Shown: one piece after another, positions 15,264-22,728 of the stretch
How positions within the stretch are numbered: position 1 is the first letter of the stretch
How the letters are laid out: each line of letters starts with the position of its first letter
Assembly (NCBI GenBank): GCA_964648695.1
Contig: CAZYLH010000014.1
Span: forward strand, 1 to 26,760
Source of the DNA: UBA4292 sp964648695
Lineage (GTDB): Bacteria; Bacillota; Clostridia; Lachnospirales; Lachnospiraceae
Reading direction: 5' to 3'
DNA: 26,760 nt
The notes under the pieces: generated by a model
The model's input: the letters and a program-made list of their open reading frames with translations, nothing else
Databases searched by the model: none
What the model was told of the DNA's origin: nothing
Position numbers and translations under genes: made by a program

Positions 15264-16142
15264 ATGAAAGGCATGTTTGAGCAGTCAAACCGCTTAAGTG
15301 ATCATTATGAGGGCTTTTACATTAGGCCGGAAAGCGGCGTTTTTCCGGTGAAATCTCACTGGCATTATTTCTGTGAAATGCTCTATATAACAGACGGTAC
15401 GGGGTATATCTTATGTGACGGCAGGGAGGAAAATATTTCTGCCGGAGACTTTGTGTTCTTTCCCCCGCAGGCAGTGCACGCCATCTATGATACGGGAAAT
15501 CTGTCATGCTCAGTCTTAAAGTATGACATAGGGTTACTGCGCACCTCAAAAAGCCATGTTCCAAGCTTTGGCCATCTTTTCTCAAGAACGGAGGACGCAA
15601 AAAAAGCTCCCATCGTGATAAGTGAGACGGCATTTTCGCGCCTCTCTGTGAGGGACCTCTTTGAAACCTGTATTCAGGAAATCCTTGAAAAACAATACGG
15701 CTATGATCTGTGCATCCAGGCGCATCTCACAAACCTGCTTACTCAGATACTCAGGATATGGAGGGACAATGGCTTTGACACAGACCATGTTGCCATGCTT
15801 ACCGGTGACAGTCAGCCGCTTTACGCTATAGCGGAATATATCGATGAAAACCTAGACCAGCCTCTTAAGGTTGAAGATCTGGCTGCGCGCTGCAACATGA
15901 GCTACTCCTACTTTGCCAAGCGCTTCCAGTCGCTCTACGGCCGCTCCTGCAAAGAATACATTGAGTTTATCCGCATCACCCGTGTAAAGGATCTTCTTCT
16001 CTTTACGGATTTTGATTTAAACTATATCAGCCAGGAAACCGGCTTTTCAGACTGCAGCCATCTGATACGCACCTTTAAAAAGTTAGAGAGCACCACGCCA
16101 AAGCAGTACAAAAAACAGCGGGCGCAAAAGCCCGCTGTCTAG
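15264..16142 (+). CDS. AraC-family transcriptional regulator with cupin sensor domain
   Basis: This is a 292-residue regulator. The N-terminal half is a cupin-like sugar-sensing domain (SHWHYFCEMLYITDGTGYI, GDFVFFPPQAVHAIYDTG). The C-terminal 100 residues carry two helix-turn-helix motifs (LKVEDLAARCNMSYSYFAKR and LNYISQETGFSDCSHLIRTF, then KLESTTPKQYK). The ATG at 15264 has GGGAG 8 nt upstream; a GTG at 15255 overlaps that site. It is the only clear plus-strand gene, divergent from the ABC operon and convergent with the fucosidase operon, and may activate one of them. Its last codons double as the terminator of the opposite-strand operon. Confidence 0.92.
   Translation: MKGMFEQSNRLSDHYEGFYIRPESGVFPVKSHWHYFCEMLYITDGTGYILCDGREENISAGDFVFFPPQAVHAIYDTGNLSCSVLKYDIGLLRTSKSHVPSFGHLFSRTEDAKKAPIVISETAFSRLSVRDLFETCIQEILEKQYGYDLCIQAHLTNLLTQILRIWRDNGFDTDHVAMLTGDSQPLYAIAEYIDENLDQPLKVEDLAARCNMSYSYFAKRFQSLYGRSCKEYIEFIRITRVKDLLLFTDFDLNYISQETGFSDCSHLIRTFKKLESTTPKQYKKQRAQKPAV
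16110..16138 (-). terminator. Intrinsic terminator of the fucosidase operon, inside the AraC coding end
   Basis: On the minus strand ACAGCGGGC-TTTTGC-GCCCGCTGT is a perfect 9-bp stem followed by TTTTTTG. It starts 11 nt after the fucosidase stop and lies wholly within the last codons of the plus-strand AraC gene. On the plus strand the stem is not followed by T, so it acts in one direction. Confidence 0.88.
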
Positions 16143-16148
16143 CACTTA

Positions 16149-17459
16149 TCAGTCTAATTCCACCCTAAATACAACGGGCTTGTCTGTTTCTATCCCGGAT
16201 ACTTGCACCAACAGGCCATGCCCGTCCCGGCTCCACTTACACTTACTGTCAAAGCCAAGCACTGAGACATCTTTAATAATCCCGGAAAAATTCGGCTTAT
16301 TGGGATCCTCCTGCTTCCCCAGAGCCGGGAAGAGGTATTTTCCGTCTTCCGCGCAGCGCATCGCGATCGCATACAGCCTGCCACCGTTTACCGTGTATCT
16401 TATATCATCNNNNNNNNNNNNNNNNNNNNNNNNNNNNNNNNNNNNNNNNNNNNNNNNNNNNNNNNNNNNNNNNNNNNNNNNNNNNNNNNNNNNNNNNNNN
16501 NNNNNNNNNTTCTCCGTATAGCACCAGGAATTTAGCGCCACCGCCGTATCCGTCTGCCAGTAGTAGGGCTTTACGTCCGCAAACTGCCCTCGCTCTATAT
16601 CAACCACCGCAGATCCAAACATAAACGCATCGTGCTTGTAATTTATCAGAACCTCCTCGCCCCACTCTACGGCGCGGTTATAGTAATACGCCGCCAGCTT
16701 CTTTATATAGGGGCGAAATGCCTGATGCTGTATCCACCAGTCAAAGTAGATCATCTTGGGGTGATATTTGTCTATGATCTCACAGGTTCTTACAAGCCAG
16801 TCCTGCATAAACTCCTCTGTAGGAGCAGGCTCCCCGTAGACATCGTCCATATTTGGCTCCGGCATGGCGGGCCAGTATAAGTCTCCCCTCTTTAGCGGCT
16901 CCTTTACATCGCTGTCAAACTCACGCCCGTGACCCATAAAGAAAAAGTGCTCCGCCCTGTGGGAGGACGCTCCGTTTATAAGCCCCCTCTCCTCAAACGC
17001 CTCGCTAAGCTCTCCGAGGATATCTCTCTTTGGCCCCATCTCAGCTGCATTCCAGCGCGAAATCTCGCTTTTATACATCTGAAAGCCGTCATGGTGCTCT
17101 GCGACAGGAACCACATACTTTGCCCCTGCCTCAAAAAAAAGATCCGCCCACGCTTTTGCATCAAAGTGCTCCGCCTTAAACATGGGGATAAAATCCTTAT
17201 AGCCAAACTCCTTATGCGGCCCGTATGTCTTTATGTGGTGGGGGAAGGCAGGGCTGTCCTGTATGTACATATTTCTCGGATACCACTCGCTCTCAAACGC
17301 CGGTACACTGTACACTCCCCAGTGGATAAAAATTCCAAACTTCGCCTTTTTAAACCACTCCGGCACGGGATGTGCCCCGATGGAGTCCCAGTCATCGCTG
17401 TAAGGGCCATTTGCGATAACCTCATCTATCCGGCTTAAATAGTCCTTTAGCTCTTTCAT
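16149..17459 (-). CDS. GH29 alpha-L-fucosidase (interrupted by assembly gap)
   Basis: This glycoside hydrolase family 29 enzyme cleaves terminal alpha-L-fucose by a retaining mechanism. Motifs visible are FGIFIHWGVYSVPA (residues 41-54), the substrate-binding EHHDGF (121-126), GPKRDIL, and the nucleophile Asp240 in MIYFDWWIQ. The sequence breaks at 16410-16509 (N), after LNSWCYTE, and resumes with DDIRYTVNGGRLYAIAM in the C-terminal beta domain. In family members roughly 80 residues, including the LVDVVSKNGNLLLNVGP region, lie in that place, so 100 N probably under-represents the missing DNA. There is no signal peptide, so it is probably cytoplasmic. AAAGGAATATTTTT precedes the ATG, and the HMA gene ends 60 nt upstream. 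Confidence 0.9.
   Translation of the reverse strand: MKELKDYLSRIDEVIANGPYSDDWDSIGAHPVPEWFKKAKFGIFIHWGVYSVPAFESEWYPRNMYIQDSPAFPHHIKTYGPHKEFGYKDFIPMFKAEHFDAKAWADLFFEAGAKYVVPVAEHHDGFQMYKSEISRWNAAEMGPKRDILGELSEAFEERGLINGASSHRAEHFFFMGHGREFDSDVKEPLKRGDLYWPAMPEPNMDDVYGEPAPTEEFMQDWLVRTCEIIDKYHPKMIYFDWWIQHQAFRPYIKKLAAYYYNRAVEWGEEVLINYKHDAFMFGSAVVDIERGQFADVKPYYWQTDTAVALNSWCYTEXXXXXXXXXXXXXXXXXXXXXXXXXXXXXXXXXXDDIRYTVNGGRLYAIAMRCAEDGKYLFPALGKQEDPNKPNFSGIIKDVSVLGFDSKCKWSRDGHGLLVQVSGIETDKPVVFRVELD
16410..16509. other. Assembly gap of 100 N inside the fucosidase gene
   Basis: Exactly 100 N occur, the usual placeholder for a scaffold gap of unknown size. The reading frame happens to continue across it. The true length should not be inferred from the number of N. 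Confidence 0.97.
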
Positions 17460-17519
17460 AAAAATATTCCTTTCTTTTTTAGGCGCTTCCTTTATATGTC
17501 TGCTTTTTTCTAATTACTC

Positions 17520-17774
17520 TTACTTTCCAAATAAGGAAAATTTCTTTTTCTCATAGGCATTAGTTTTTATACCTGTCACTGTATAACCAGTCGCCCCTAC
17601 CACCTCTTTTAGCTTCTCCTCATCTATAGGGAGATCTGTAATTATCTGGGTTTCCCCCTTTTTGTGGGAGGATGTAACCTTCTTTACCTCAAAAGCGTTT
17701 CTGATTGCATCATTTACATGGGACTCACACATCCCGCATGCCATTCCATCTACATTAAGTGTAATCTCAACCAT
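17520..17774 (-). CDS. Small heavy-metal-associated (HMA) domain protein
   Basis: This 84-residue ferredoxin-like HMA domain resembles copper chaperone CopZ. The metal-binding motif is GMACGMCESH with Cys13 and Cys16, followed by the typical beta-alpha-beta pattern (EVVGATGYTVTGI) and a lysine-rich end (YEKKKFSLFGK). The HMA family binds Cu(I) or other soft metals through the two cysteines. GGAGAGAAAAA precedes the ATG. It sits between two glycosidase genes on the same strand, 41 nt after one and 60 nt before the other, with no copper ATPase or CsoR/CopY regulator in view, so its role here is unexplained. Confidence 0.88.
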   Translation of the reverse strand: MVEITLNVDGMACGMCESHVNDAIRNAFEVKKVTSSHKKGETQIITDLPIDEEKLKEVVGATGYTVTGIKTNAYEKKKFSLFGK

Positions 17775-17815
17775 TTTTTCTCTCCTTCACTTTTTACTCA
17801 TCGCTCTTGTGGCTT

Positions 17816-18745
17816 TTACCAGAGCTTCCTTTCGTAATAGCGGCGCACCACGGCCTCGGCGGGCTTACCAACAAAATGATATCCTCTATCCTGAGTGAAA
17901 TCTACGCCTTCCTCTATCTTAACCGGCCAATCCCACAGACCAAAGCCGTGTATCCACTCCCTCTTTTTGCACGCCGCAAACATCTCTTCATACCATCTTT
18001 CCTGTTCAAAGAGATCAGTTTTTCCTTCTATACTCCAGTTATTTGGCGCACCTGATGAGCCGGCACAGGACATACACCCGGTTTCCGTAAACAAAAGCGG
18101 CTTCTTATAGCGCTCTACCACCGCCTCTATGCGGTCAAGCTCCCGCTCCCAGCTTCCACTGGGGTAATATCCGCTTGATGCGATGACATCCACACAGTCC
18201 CACCATTTCACACGGTGCTCCTGATACTTATCCGTGTTATAGGTGACTAGCCCGCCGTAAACCTTTCGGATCTCCTCTATAACCTGCCTCCACTCGCACT
18301 CTCTGTGCTCTGACATGACCATCTCACACCCCGCGATAAATAAATCACATCCCTCTTCCCCCGCAATCCTTGCGTAATGCGTTTGAAAATCCGTGTATGA
18401 GTTAAACCAGTTTCTCCATTTTGGCTCACAGACCACATCCTCCTCAAAAAAGCTGATATAGGCGCGCCAAACCCCATTTAGGCAGTTTACCGTCGGCTTA
18501 AGCCCCACTGTCAACCCGAGTGACTTTGCAAAGCGTATCATGCCTGTCAGCTCCTCATCCGTGCATGTGCGCTCTGATGTGTAACAAATATTTTCAGCCT
18601 GCGCATGGTCCTGAAATCCGCTGGGAGCAAAAATCACAAAATCAGCCCCCGTATTCTTTATCATTAGCTCTAAGCTCGCCCTTGCCTCTTTGGTATTTAA
18701 TACTCCCTTAGGGCAAAAAGGAGCAAAATTAATACCTCTATACAT
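17816..18745 (-). CDS. Putative GH113-like TIM-barrel glycosidase
   Basis: This 309-residue protein begins with MYRGINFAPFCPKGVLNTKE and has the layout of clan GH-A glycosidases: Glu141 in DLFIAGCEMVMSEHRE as probable acid/base and Glu221 in KPLLFTETGCMS as probable nucleophile, 80 residues apart. FGLWDWP is near the end. This best fits GH113 (beta-mannanase-like) among families I know, but substrate specificity cannot be read from sequence. No signal peptide is present, so it is presumably cytoplasmic. The ATG at 18745 follows GGGAGGG at about 10 nt; the ATG at 18769 has no ribosome binding site. It leads a unit with the HMA and fucosidase genes. Confidence 0.72.
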   Translation of the reverse strand: MYRGINFAPFCPKGVLNTKEARASLELMIKNTGADFVIFAPSGFQDHAQAENICYTSERTCTDEELTGMIRFAKSLGLTVGLKPTVNCLNGVWRAYISFFEEDVVCEPKWRNWFNSYTDFQTHYARIAGEEGCDLFIAGCEMVMSEHRECEWRQVIEEIRKVYGGLVTYNTDKYQEHRVKWWDCVDVIASSGYYPSGSWERELDRIEAVVERYKKPLLFTETGCMSCAGSSGAPNNWSIEGKTDLFEQERWYEEMFAACKKREWIHGFGLWDWPVKIEEGVDFTQDRGYHFVGKPAEAVVRRYYERKLW

Positions 18746-18796
18746 ACCTAAAAAACCCTCCCTATACATAAAAAGAAATCATTAAACCCGTTTTTT

Positions 18797-18805
18797 ACTA
18801 TACCA
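18797..18805 (-). promoter_or_regulatory. Extended -10 promoter candidate for the fucosidase unit
   Basis: On the minus strand TGG-TATAGT forms an extended -10 element about 50 nt upstream of the GH113-like gene and downstream of the rhaD terminator. The -35 match is poor. Confidence 0.4.
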
Positions 18806-18904
18806 CAGTAAGCTTTATTCTTCTATAACAAAGGGATAGGAAAATTGTATAAATCTATTTCTATGGTGCTTGATATAACCGGCGTATCATCCGAAATTCT
18901 CCTA

Positions 18905-18958
18905 AGGAAAATGGGGCTGTCACATCAGTGCCCTTCTAATCACTGATGCGACAGCCCC
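18905..18958 (-). terminator. Intrinsic terminator of the rhamnose operon
   Basis: On the minus strand an 18-bp stem (GGGGCTGTCGCATCAGTG with CACTGATGTGACAGCCCC, loop of 10) is followed by ATTTTCCTT. One pair is G-U on this strand but A-C on the other, so the hairpin fits minus-strand RNA best. It begins 12 nt after the rhaD stop. Confidence 0.88.
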
Positions 18959-18970
18959 AAAGAAACTGCC

Positions 18971-19810
18971 CTACTTTAAGTTAAGAAAATCCCTGCGGTA
19001 ATTTTCCACCTTAAACAGCTCCATGAGCTTTACCATATCCTCATCCTTTATGGTATTTATGCGGGGAAGGTGCGCGGTCAGCATATAAATCTGCGCTGCC
19101 TTCTCCACCGTTTCTATAAGCCCGAAGGTTTCGTCCATGGTCTTTCCTGCACCATATATGCCGTGCATCGCCCATACAACAAGTCTGAACTCTTCCATCT
19201 TCTTTGCAGTGGCCACGCCTATCTCACTGGTTCCGCACAGCATCCAGGGAAGAACGCCCACGCCTTCAGGAAACACTACGATGCACTCGGTACACATCTC
19301 CCACAGAGTGTGCGTAAACTTTTTTTCGTCTAACTCATGCACAAAGTTCATGGCGAGTGTGTTCGTGGGGTGACAGTGCATTACAACTCTGTTCTCCGGG
19401 TCCACCTTAAGCCTTGCCATATGGCTCATCATATGAGCGGGAAACTCGCTCGTCGGTCTGCCGCCGTCTGCATAGCCCCACAACAGCTCAACCTGCGCGC
19501 CTCCCTTTCCTATGCGCACTATGCCAAGATTGTTTTCCGGATCGTCCTCCACATTTTTAAAGTACTTGCCAGTTCCCGTGACGATAAAGATTTTGCCCTC
19601 TAAGGGGCTTGCGTCAAAGTCCTCTTCATTTACACCCATCAGCGGTATGGTGCGAAGCACCTTGTTTAAATCCAGATACTCTGCCACTTCTTTTTCGTCA
19701 AGCAGATAGCTTATATTTCCGCCGTTTCTCTCATCCCAGCCAAGGCGGTACATGTTTGCGGTTGTCTTACACATTTCGCGCACAAAGGGCGCATTCAAAA
19801 TATCTTTCAT
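18971..19810 (-). CDS. rhaD: L-rhamnulose-1-phosphate aldolase
   Basis: This class II zinc aldolase cleaves L-rhamnulose-1-phosphate to dihydroxyacetone phosphate and L-lactaldehyde. The 279-residue protein has zinc ligands His145 and His147 (VVMHCHPTN) and His216 (WAMHGIYG), and the catalytic Glu122 in PTSEFPAH, in the same layout as E. coli RhaD. ERNGGNISY near the N-terminus binds the phosphate. It overlaps the end of rhaA by 4 nt and is the last gene before the terminator. Confidence 0.96.
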   Translation of the reverse strand: MKDILNAPFVREMCKTTANMYRLGWDERNGGNISYLLDEKEVAEYLDLNKVLRTIPLMGVNEEDFDASPLEGKIFIVTGTGKYFKNVEDDPENNLGIVRIGKGGAQVELLWGYADGGRPTSEFPAHMMSHMARLKVDPENRVVMHCHPTNTLAMNFVHELDEKKFTHTLWEMCTECIVVFPEGVGVLPWMLCGTSEIGVATAKKMEEFRLVVWAMHGIYGAGKTMDETFGLIETVEKAAQIYMLTAHLPRINTIKDEDMVKLMELFKVENYRRDFLNLK

Positions 19811-21042
19811 ACTCTCTCTTTTAAAACCTCTGTTTCGTATTTTTTTATGTCGGTGAGGTAGTCCTCTTTAAGCCCCGCACGGGACAGGTATTCTTTCCAC
19901 ACCGCGCCGTATGGCATATCCTTTAGCTCTTCCTGTGCAACCATAAGCTCTGTAAATTCAGCCCTATCCTGCAGCGCGCGAAGTTTATCATGCGGGATGA
20001 GCAGAGCGTATAAAAGCGCCTTTTGCATTGCGCGCTGACCCGTTACCCACGCTGAGAGCCTGTTTATGGAGGCGTCAAAGTAGTCAAGGCCTATCATCAC
20101 CTTATCTGTAGCGTTATTTCGAACAATCTCCTTTGCAATCTCCTTTAGCTCGTCCTCAAAGAGAAGTACGTGGTCGCTGTCCCATCTTACTCCGCGAGTG
20201 ACATGCAGTGCCAGCTTATCGTAGAATGCGAGCAGCGCAGGGATCTTGTCTGAAACATACTCCAGCGGATGGTAATGACCATTATCTAAGAGGCAGCATA
20301 TATCATTCTTTGCGGCATAGTTCTGGTAGAATTCGTTGCTTCCCACTGTATAGCTCTCCACGCCTATGCCAAACACCTTGCTCTCTACTGCGACAACTGC
20401 CTTTTCCTTATTATACCCACAAGCCAGTATCTTATCAAGACTCTCCTTAAGCCTAAGTCTTGGTGTAAGCCTGTCTGCGGGCACGTCCTTAAAGCCGTCC
20501 GGAATCCAGATATTTACCAGGCAGTGGGAATTAAACTCGTCTGCAAAGTACTCTGCAATCTTTAAAGATGCGATGCAATGGTCTATCCAGAATTTTCGTA
20601 TATCCGCATCCGGTGAGGAGAGCGTAAGCCCGTCTTTTACTTTTTCATGGCTAAACATTGTGGGGTTAAAATCTATGCCCTCAAGACCGATCTCCTTTGC
20701 AAACTTTACCCATGCCAAGAAATGCTCCGGGCGATAGGCATCCCTGTCTACATCTTCTCCGTTTAGTACGGCGTAGCTTGCATGCAGGTTTAGACGCTTT
20801 TTACCGGGCATGAGTGAAAATGCCTTTTTCATGTCGGCAGTAAGCTCCTCAAAATTTCTTGCTCTCCCGGGGTAGTTTCCCGTTGTCTGAATGCCTCCCG
20901 AAAGCGAGCCGCCGCCGTCAAGACCTATTACGTCATCGCCCTGCCAGCAGTGGAGTGACACGGGGATATTGTTAAGTGCCGCTATTGCCGCCTCGGTATC
21001 TATGCCAATTTTAGCATACTCTTTTTTTGCCAGTTCGTACAT
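19807..21042 (-). CDS. rhaA: L-rhamnose isomerase
   Basis: RhaA converts L-rhamnose to L-rhamnulose with divalent metal. The 411-residue protein is of normal length and shows family motifs: IPVSLHCWQGDDV at the N-terminus, GGGIQTTGNYPG-type loop (SGGIQTTGNYPGRA), LNIH-like LNLHASYA, CLLDNGHYHP with metal-binding acids, and MIGLDYFDASINR. The ATG at 21042 follows AGGAGGCAATTAGT and lies 1 nt after the esterase stop; an in-frame ATG at 21060 has no ribosome binding site. Rhamnulokinase rhaB, which acts between RhaA and RhaD, is absent from the window. Confidence 0.96.
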   Translation of the reverse strand: MYELAKKEYAKIGIDTEAAIAALNNIPVSLHCWQGDDVIGLDGGGSLSGGIQTTGNYPGRARNFEELTADMKKAFSLMPGKKRLNLHASYAVLNGEDVDRDAYRPEHFLAWVKFAKEIGLEGIDFNPTMFSHEKVKDGLTLSSPDADIRKFWIDHCIASLKIAEYFADEFNSHCLVNIWIPDGFKDVPADRLTPRLRLKESLDKILACGYNKEKAVVAVESKVFGIGVESYTVGSNEFYQNYAAKNDICCLLDNGHYHPLEYVSDKIPALLAFYDKLALHVTRGVRWDSDHVLLFEDELKEIAKEIVRNNATDKVMIGLDYFDASINRLSAWVTGQRAMQKALLYALLIPHDKLRALQDRAEFTELMVAQEELKDMPYGAVWKEYLSRAGLKEDYLTDIKKYETEVLKERV

Positions 21043-21043
21043 A

Positions 21044-22012
21044 CTAATTGCCTCCTGCATTCTTACTTAGCATCTCCTCAAACGGAGTTAATTTTGGAAG
21101 ATCAAGCGCAAAGCGCTTATCAAGCCACGCTCCAACAAGCGGTATCCACTTTGCAGCGTCCGGATCAATCTGGGAGCGGGATATGGCCGATATCTGTGTT
21201 GAAACACTCAGTCCGTGCGGGCCGCTCTCAAATATGTGAAGCTCATAGGGGACCTTATGCTCCGCAAGCGCATGCGCCATTCTAATACTGTGCTGCGGCG
21301 GAACCATCGTGTCCTCTGACGTAGCCCATATGAACGCTTGCGGAGTTTTATCAGAAACAAGCCTTGCGGGGCTTACGGACAGCAATGTCTCTTCATCCGG
21401 CTGTGAGGTTCCAAGAAACGCTGTGTTTGACGCCTTGAAAAAATCCTCATCCATTTTATTAGCCAGACCATGGTCTCTCATAAAGATATAATCGGTAAGA
21501 GGATATCCTAAGATCAGGGCAGCCGGACGGATCAGTTCCTTATCAACCCCAAGATACTCCGTGATAAGCGGCTTATCCCAGTATACACCGTACATAGCTG
21601 CGTTGTGTCCTCCTGCGGAAAATCCACAGACCGCCACCCGGCTCATATCAACGCTCCACTCTTCACTATGCTCCCTTATAAGAAGCATGGCACGCCCAAT
21701 CTCCCGTACCGGAGCCGGATGCACTGTGAGCGAATTTGGCACAACGGGTTTTCCAAATATATCAGGAAACTCCGGATTCCCTTGCGTGTAGGTGGAATAG
21801 CGCAACACGAAGGTGTGGTATCCCATAGCGGCAAACTGCATTGCTATCGGCTCCGCCTCCCGGTCTGAGCAGTTAAAATATCCTCCGCCGGGGCATATTA
21901 ACACTGCGGGGCGTTTCCCCTGCCCATGCATCTCCCCTTTCTCCGCAATCACATAAGTGGTCAGAGTTACGTCATCTCTATCCTCATATATATTAAATAC
22001 TTTTATCAGCAT
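21044..22012 (-). CDS. Alpha/beta-hydrolase, acetyl-esterase-like
   Basis: This 322-residue alpha/beta-hydrolase of the BD-FAE/acetyl-xylan-esterase-like group has an oxyanion motif CPGGGYFNCSDRE, nucleophile Ser132 in VCGFSAGGHNA, probable Asp234 (TSEDTMVPP) and His266 (ESGPHGLSV). Such enzymes remove acetyl or other acyl groups from plant glycans. In the rhamnosidase operon it may deacetylate rhamnose-containing oligosaccharides, but this is inference. There is no signal peptide. The ATG at 22012 follows GGAGGGTTT; the ATG at 22063 lies further upstream without such a site. rhaA follows 1 nt later. Confidence 0.85.
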   Translation of the reverse strand: MLIKVFNIYEDRDDVTLTTYVIAEKGEMHGQGKRPAVLICPGGGYFNCSDREAEPIAMQFAAMGYHTFVLRYSTYTQGNPEFPDIFGKPVVPNSLTVHPAPVREIGRAMLLIREHSEEWSVDMSRVAVCGFSAGGHNAAMYGVYWDKPLITEYLGVDKELIRPAALILGYPLTDYIFMRDHGLANKMDEDFFKASNTAFLGTSQPDEETLLSVSPARLVSDKTPQAFIWATSEDTMVPPQHSIRMAHALAEHKVPYELHIFESGPHGLSVSTQISAISRSQIDPDAAKWIPLVGAWLDKRFALDLPKLTPFEEMLSKNAGGN

Positions 22013-22086
22013 AAACCCTCCATTCTTTATATCCAGATTTATCTGCGCGCCACTTTTTCTCATATTTATGTCACAAGGTCTAACCT

Positions 22087-22728
22087 CTACTCCACCAGCC
22101 CTAAAAGCTCCGAAAATGTCTGTATCTTAACATCCGCCTTATCATACCCAGAGGCATCTCCGATACCCACCGCCGTCATACCGGCTGCCTTTGCCGCATC
22201 GATCCCGGCGTAGGCATCTTCCACTACGATGCAGTTTCCTGGCGCTTCTCCTAAGAACTCTCCTGCCTTTAGGAAAACTTCCGGATCCGGCTTTGAACGG
22301 GTGATATTGTTTCCATCAGAGATAGCGTCAAATGCACCTAAAAGCTCTACTTTTTCCAAAATGAACTTTGCATTTTTGCTTGATGAGCCGATCGCAAGTT
22401 TACATCCTCTTTCGCGTAAGCTTTTAAGAGTATCTCTCACCTCGCCTGACACATCCGCCGGTGTCATGGTGGAAAGGAGCTCTCTGTAGGTATTATTTTT
22501 CTCCTCCATAAGCTCTGCCTTTCTCTTGGCACTTAAGGGTTCTCCCTCATAGCGCTCTAAGATAATCTCAAGGCTTTCTGCACGGCTCACTCCCCTAAGG
22601 CGGTTGTTTATCGTCTCGTCAAAGTAGATCCCCATCCCATCCGCCATCTTCTTCCATGCCTGATAGTGGAATTTATCTGTAAATACGATCACGCCGTCAA
22701 GATCAAAAATAAATGCTTTCACGCTCAT
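22087..22728 (-). CDS. pgmB: Beta-phosphoglucomutase-like HAD enzyme
   Basis: This 213-residue HAD-superfamily enzyme resembles beta-phosphoglucomutase, which interconverts beta-glucose-1-phosphate and glucose-6-phosphate. Motifs are FDLDGVIVFTDKFHYQAWKK (nucleophile Asp9, acid/base Asp11), the cap-loop RLRGVSRAESLEIIL, IGSSSKNAKFIL, SKPDPEVFL and VVEDAYAGIDAAKAAG. pgmB usually accompanies a GH65 disaccharide phosphorylase; none is seen here, so a related phosphosugar could be the substrate. Its start overlaps the stop of the metallo-beta-lactamase-fold gene by 4 nt, implying coupled translation. Confidence 0.85.
   Translation of the reverse strand: MSVKAFIFDLDGVIVFTDKFHYQAWKKMADGMGIYFDETINNRLRGVSRAESLEIILERYEGEPLSAKRKAELMEEKNNTYRELLSTMTPADVSGEVRDTLKSLRERGCKLAIGSSSKNAKFILEKVELLGAFDAISDGNNITRSKPDPEVFLKAGEFLGEAPGNCIVVEDAYAGIDAAKAAGMTAVGIGDASGYDKADVKIQTFSELLGLVE

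Noticed and set aside
16929..17438. 169-codon plus-strand open frame
   Set aside because: It is antisense to the N-terminal half of the GH29 fucosidase, whose motifs are clear; no ribosome binding site supports it.
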